In this document: positions 4,251 to 6,496 of the stretch, piece after piece | How positions within the stretch are numbered: the stretch's first letter is position 1 | Layout of the letters: every line of letters starts with the position of its first letter | The notes under the pieces: model-generated | The model's database searches: none | Told to the model about the DNA's origin: nothing | The model's input: the letters and a program-made list of their open reading frames with translations, nothing else | Translations under genes and position numbers: made by a program | Assembly: GCA_002422505.1 (NCBI GenBank) | Contig: DIVX01000042.1 | Location: 1 to 6,496, forward strand | Direction: 5' to 3' | DNA length: 6,496 bases | Source of the DNA: Desulfovibrio sp. UBA6121 | GTDB taxonomy: Bacteria; Desulfobacterota; Desulfovibrionia; Desulfovibrionales; Desulfovibrionaceae

Positions 4251-6496
4251 TCACTTCTCCTGTTTTTGCAGAAAAAACACGCTCATCAGGGTCAGTGCCG
4301 GGGCAAAGGCTGCCAGGGCCAGGAAGTCGGACAGGAGGTCGCGGAAGCTCAGGGCCTTGGTGAAGACCCCCCGGCTGATGTTGAAGAAATACGTGGCCGG
4401 GAACACGGAGCCGATGAACGCGCCCGGCCCCTGCAGCGCCGAGACCGGGGTCGTCAGGCCCGAGAAGGTGATTGAGGCCATGAGGGTCAGAATGGCCGTG
4501 AGGGCCAGGGCGGCCACCTGGGTTTTGACAAAGGCGGACAGAAACAGGCCGATGCCCGTGGTGGCGGTGACGAAGATCAGCGCGGCCAAGGTCAGGGTCG
4601 CCAGGCTGCCCTTGAGCGGCACCTCGAAGACGAACACGGCCAGGGCCATCAGTCCGAAATAGCTGACCATGCTGAGCGTCACATAGGGCAACTGCTTGCC
4701 CAGGAGGAACTCCAGCCGGGTCACCGGCGTGACGTAGAGATTGATGATGGAGCCTAGCTCCTTTTCACGCACCACGCCAAGGGCCATCATGATCGACGGG
4801 ATGAACACCAGCAAGAGCGGGATGACCGCGGGCACCATGGCGTACAGGCTGCGGAAATCCTGGTTGTAGCGGTAGCGCACCTGGATTCCGGCCGCCGGCA
4901 GCCCGGACACCGCCCCCCGGGTGCGCACCTCCAGCTGGCTCAAGTACAGGGCGTGCATGCCCTCGATGTACCCGCGCACGGTCTCGCCGCGAAAGGGCAT
5001 GGCCCCGTCCACCCAGACGCCGATCTCCACCACCCGCCCACGCTGGAGGTCCCGGCCATAGCCCGGCGGAATCTCCAGGGCCACGGAGAGCTCGCCGCGG
5101 ACCATGCGCCGGTCCAGCTCGGCCGCGCTCTGCAGGGCCGGGCGCTCGGAAAAATACCGTGAGCCCGCCAGGTTCAGGATGTAGTCCCGGCTCTCCGGCG
5201 ACTGGTCGCGGTCCAGCACCGCGAAACTCAGGTTCTCCACGTCGAAGGTGATGCCGTAGCCCATGATGAACAGCAGGATGGCCGAGCCCAGCAGGGAGAC
5301 CGCCAGGCGCACCGGATCGCGCAGGACCTCCCGCAGCTCGCGGTTGGCGTAGGCGAACAGGCGCAGCGGGCTGAAGCCCCGGGAGCGCGACGACGACAGT
5401 TGGGGCGGCTGGGGCGGCCGGGGCGCGGCGGCCGGGGCCAAGCCAGCATCCGCCCTCTCCCCGGTGGCCTCCTCCAGGCAGTCGATGAAGGCCTCCTCCA
5501 GGCTGGCCTTGCCGCGCCGCCGGATGAGCTCGCCCGGCGCGCCGCTGGCCAGGACCCTGCCCGCGTGCATCAGGGAGATGCGGTCGCAGCGCTCACCCTC
5601 GTTCATGAAGTGGGTGGAGACGAAGATGGTCACGCCCTGGTTGCGCGAGAGGTCCACCAGGAGCTCCCAGAAACCGTCGCGCGCCACGGGGTCCACGCCC
5701 GAGGTCGGCTCGTCCAGGATCAGCATCTCGGGCCGGTGGATCACCGCCACGGCCAGCGACAGGCGCTGGCGAAGGCCCAGGGGCAGCTGGTCCGGAAGGG
5801 CCTCGGCATGGGCCTTCAAGTCGAACAGCTCCAGCATCTCCTGGACGCGCGGCGCGATTTCGGCCCTGGGCAGATGAAACAGCTGGGCGTGCAGCGTGAG
5901 GTTGTCGCGCACCGAAAGCTCGGTGTACAGCGAGAACGACTGGGTCATGTAGCCCACGCGCTTGCGGGTCTCCAGGTCGTGGGCATCGGCCGGGCGACCG
6001 AAGAGCATGGCCCGGCCCGCGCTGGGGGGCAGGAGCCCGGTGAGCATCTTCATGGTCGTGGTCTTGCCGCAGCCGTTGGAGCCGAGGAAGCCGAAGATCT
6101 CGCCGCGCCGGATCTCGAAATCCACATGGTCCACGGCGGTGAAGCTTCCGAAGCGCATGGTCAGCCCCTGGGCGGTGATGGCCGGGGGCTCGCCCTCCCG
6201 GACCGCGAGCGGCGGAACGGCCAGCTCCCTGTGCCCCCGGCGCTTGGCCTCGGGCAGCAGCTGGATGAAGGCCGCGTCCAGGTCGCGGGCGCCGGTCCGC
6301 GTGAGCAGCTCCTTTGGGCTGCCCGTGGCCAGGATGCGCCCGGCGTCCATGGCCACCAGCCAGTCGAAGCCCTGGGCCTCCTCCATGTACGCCGTGGCCA
6401 CCAGCACGCTCATGCCCGGAAGGTCCGCGCGGATGCGCCCGATGAGCCGCCAGAACTGCCGCCGGGACAAGGGGTCCACGCCGGTGGTGGGCTCGT
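4251..6496 (-). CDS. rbbA: RbbA: fused ABC ATPase/ABC-2 permease (5' end outside window)
   Basis: The frame enters at the right edge inside the first ATPase domain (DEPTTGVDPLSRR, its Walker B and D-loop), so about 160 residues of a roughly 910-residue protein are missing; 747 remain. Counting from the first complete codon, the second ATPase domain has Walker A GSNGCGKTT (about 138-146), signature-position LPLGLRQRL, Walker B MLILDEPTS and switch histidine STH (about 293-295). A Pro/Ser-rich linker leads to a permease half with a helix at about 397-415, an extracytoplasmic domain carrying IGVWVDGAMP, the coupling loop VREKELGSIINLYVTPVTR (about 575-593), and further helices to the end. E. coli RbbA is known as a ribosome-bound ATPase, and the domain layout is that of an exporter. 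The first ATPase lacks the switch histidine (VATAYMEEA), which appears to be a family trait. The stop at 4251 is two bases from the yhhJ ATG. Confidence 0.95.
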   Translation of the reverse strand, partial: EPTTGVDPLSRRQFWRLIGRIRADLPGMSVLVATAYMEEAQGFDWLVAMDAGRILATGSPKELLTRTGARDLDAAFIQLLPEAKRRGHRELAVPPLAVREGEPPAITAQGLTMRFGSFTAVDHVDFEIRRGEIFGFLGSNGCGKTTTMKMLTGLLPPSAGRAMLFGRPADAHDLETRKRVGYMTQSFSLYTELSVRDNLTLHAQLFHLPRAEIAPRVQEMLELFDLKAHAEALPDQLPLGLRQRLSLAVAVIHRPEMLILDEPTSGVDPVARDGFWELLVDLSRNQGVTIFVSTHFMNEGERCDRISLMHAGRVLASGAPGELIRRRGKASLEEAFIDCLEEATGERADAGLAPAAAPRPPQPPQLSSSRSRGFSPLRLFAYANRELREVLRDPVRLAVSLLGSAILLFIMGYGITFDVENLSFAVLDRDQSPESRDYILNLAGSRYFSERPALQSAAELDRRMVRGELSVALEIPPGYGRDLQRGRVVEIGVWVDGAMPFRGETVRGYIEGMHALYLSQLEVRTRGAVSGLPAAGIQVRYRYNQDFRSLYAMVPAVIPLLLVFIPSIMMALGVVREKELGSIINLYVTPVTRLEFLLGKQLPYVTLSMVSYFGLMALAVFVFEVPLKGSLATLTLAALIFVTATTGIGLFLSAFVKTQVAALALTAILTLMASITFSGLTTPVSALQGPGAFIGSVFPATYFFNISRGVFTKALSFRDLLSDFLALAAFAPALTLMSVFFLQKQEK

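Noticed and set aside
3211..4662. Plus-strand open frame of 483 codons antisense to yhhJ and rbbA
   Set aside because: Its composition (His, Asp, Arg, Gly runs) is the antisense image of GC-biased codons; yhhJ and rbbA are unmistakable on the other strand.

Overview
The window is a GC-rich, Gram-negative chromosomal segment. Its right two thirds carry ordinary, well-preserved genes on the minus strand, and its left end is a decayed accessory patch. The mix fits a Desulfovibrio-like proteobacterium: a Cache-like/HD-GYP signalling protein, a small Cys-motif protein and an RbbA/YhhJ exporter. That placement is inference only, since no 16S or other taxonomic marker is present.

Right part (about 3124-6496, minus strand). 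The 3' part of rbbA (fused ABC ATPase/permease, running off the right edge) is followed, with touching ends, by yhhJ (ABC-2 permease). This is the order known from enterobacterial yhiI-rbbA-yhhJ loci, so a HlyD-type membrane-fusion gene (yhiI-like) probably lies just beyond the window. Together they should form an inner-membrane ABC export or ribosome-associated ATPase complex.

Middle (about 1075-2990, minus strand). A near-consensus sigma70 promoter (TTGACT, 17 bp, TATATT), with a CRP/FNR-family-like palindrome upstream, leads into a small protein of 86 residues with four spaced cysteines. A 184-bp hairpin-rich gap follows, then a membrane-bound HD-GYP protein that is probably a c-di-GMP phosphodiesterase. 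The two genes may be co-transcribed. The HD-GYP gene ends at an amber codon, after which 24 further codons are open and look protein-like.

Left part (1-1074). There is no intact gene. It holds a broken 5' fragment of an IS3-family orfA with an in-frame stop, then a roughly 370-bp hairpin-rich noncoding block bounded by a 14/15 direct repeat. Next comes an isolated 3' end of a tRNA- or tmRNA-like gene (T-arm, acceptor strand, CCA) with its own intrinsic terminator. This looks like an integration-site or island boundary remnant. The stretch 753-1074 has two adjoining palindromes and otherwise nothing I can identify.

I see no convincing new biological system. The best leads are the regulated small Cys protein/HD-GYP pair with its structured leader and gap, and the tRNA-like end next to the hairpin block.
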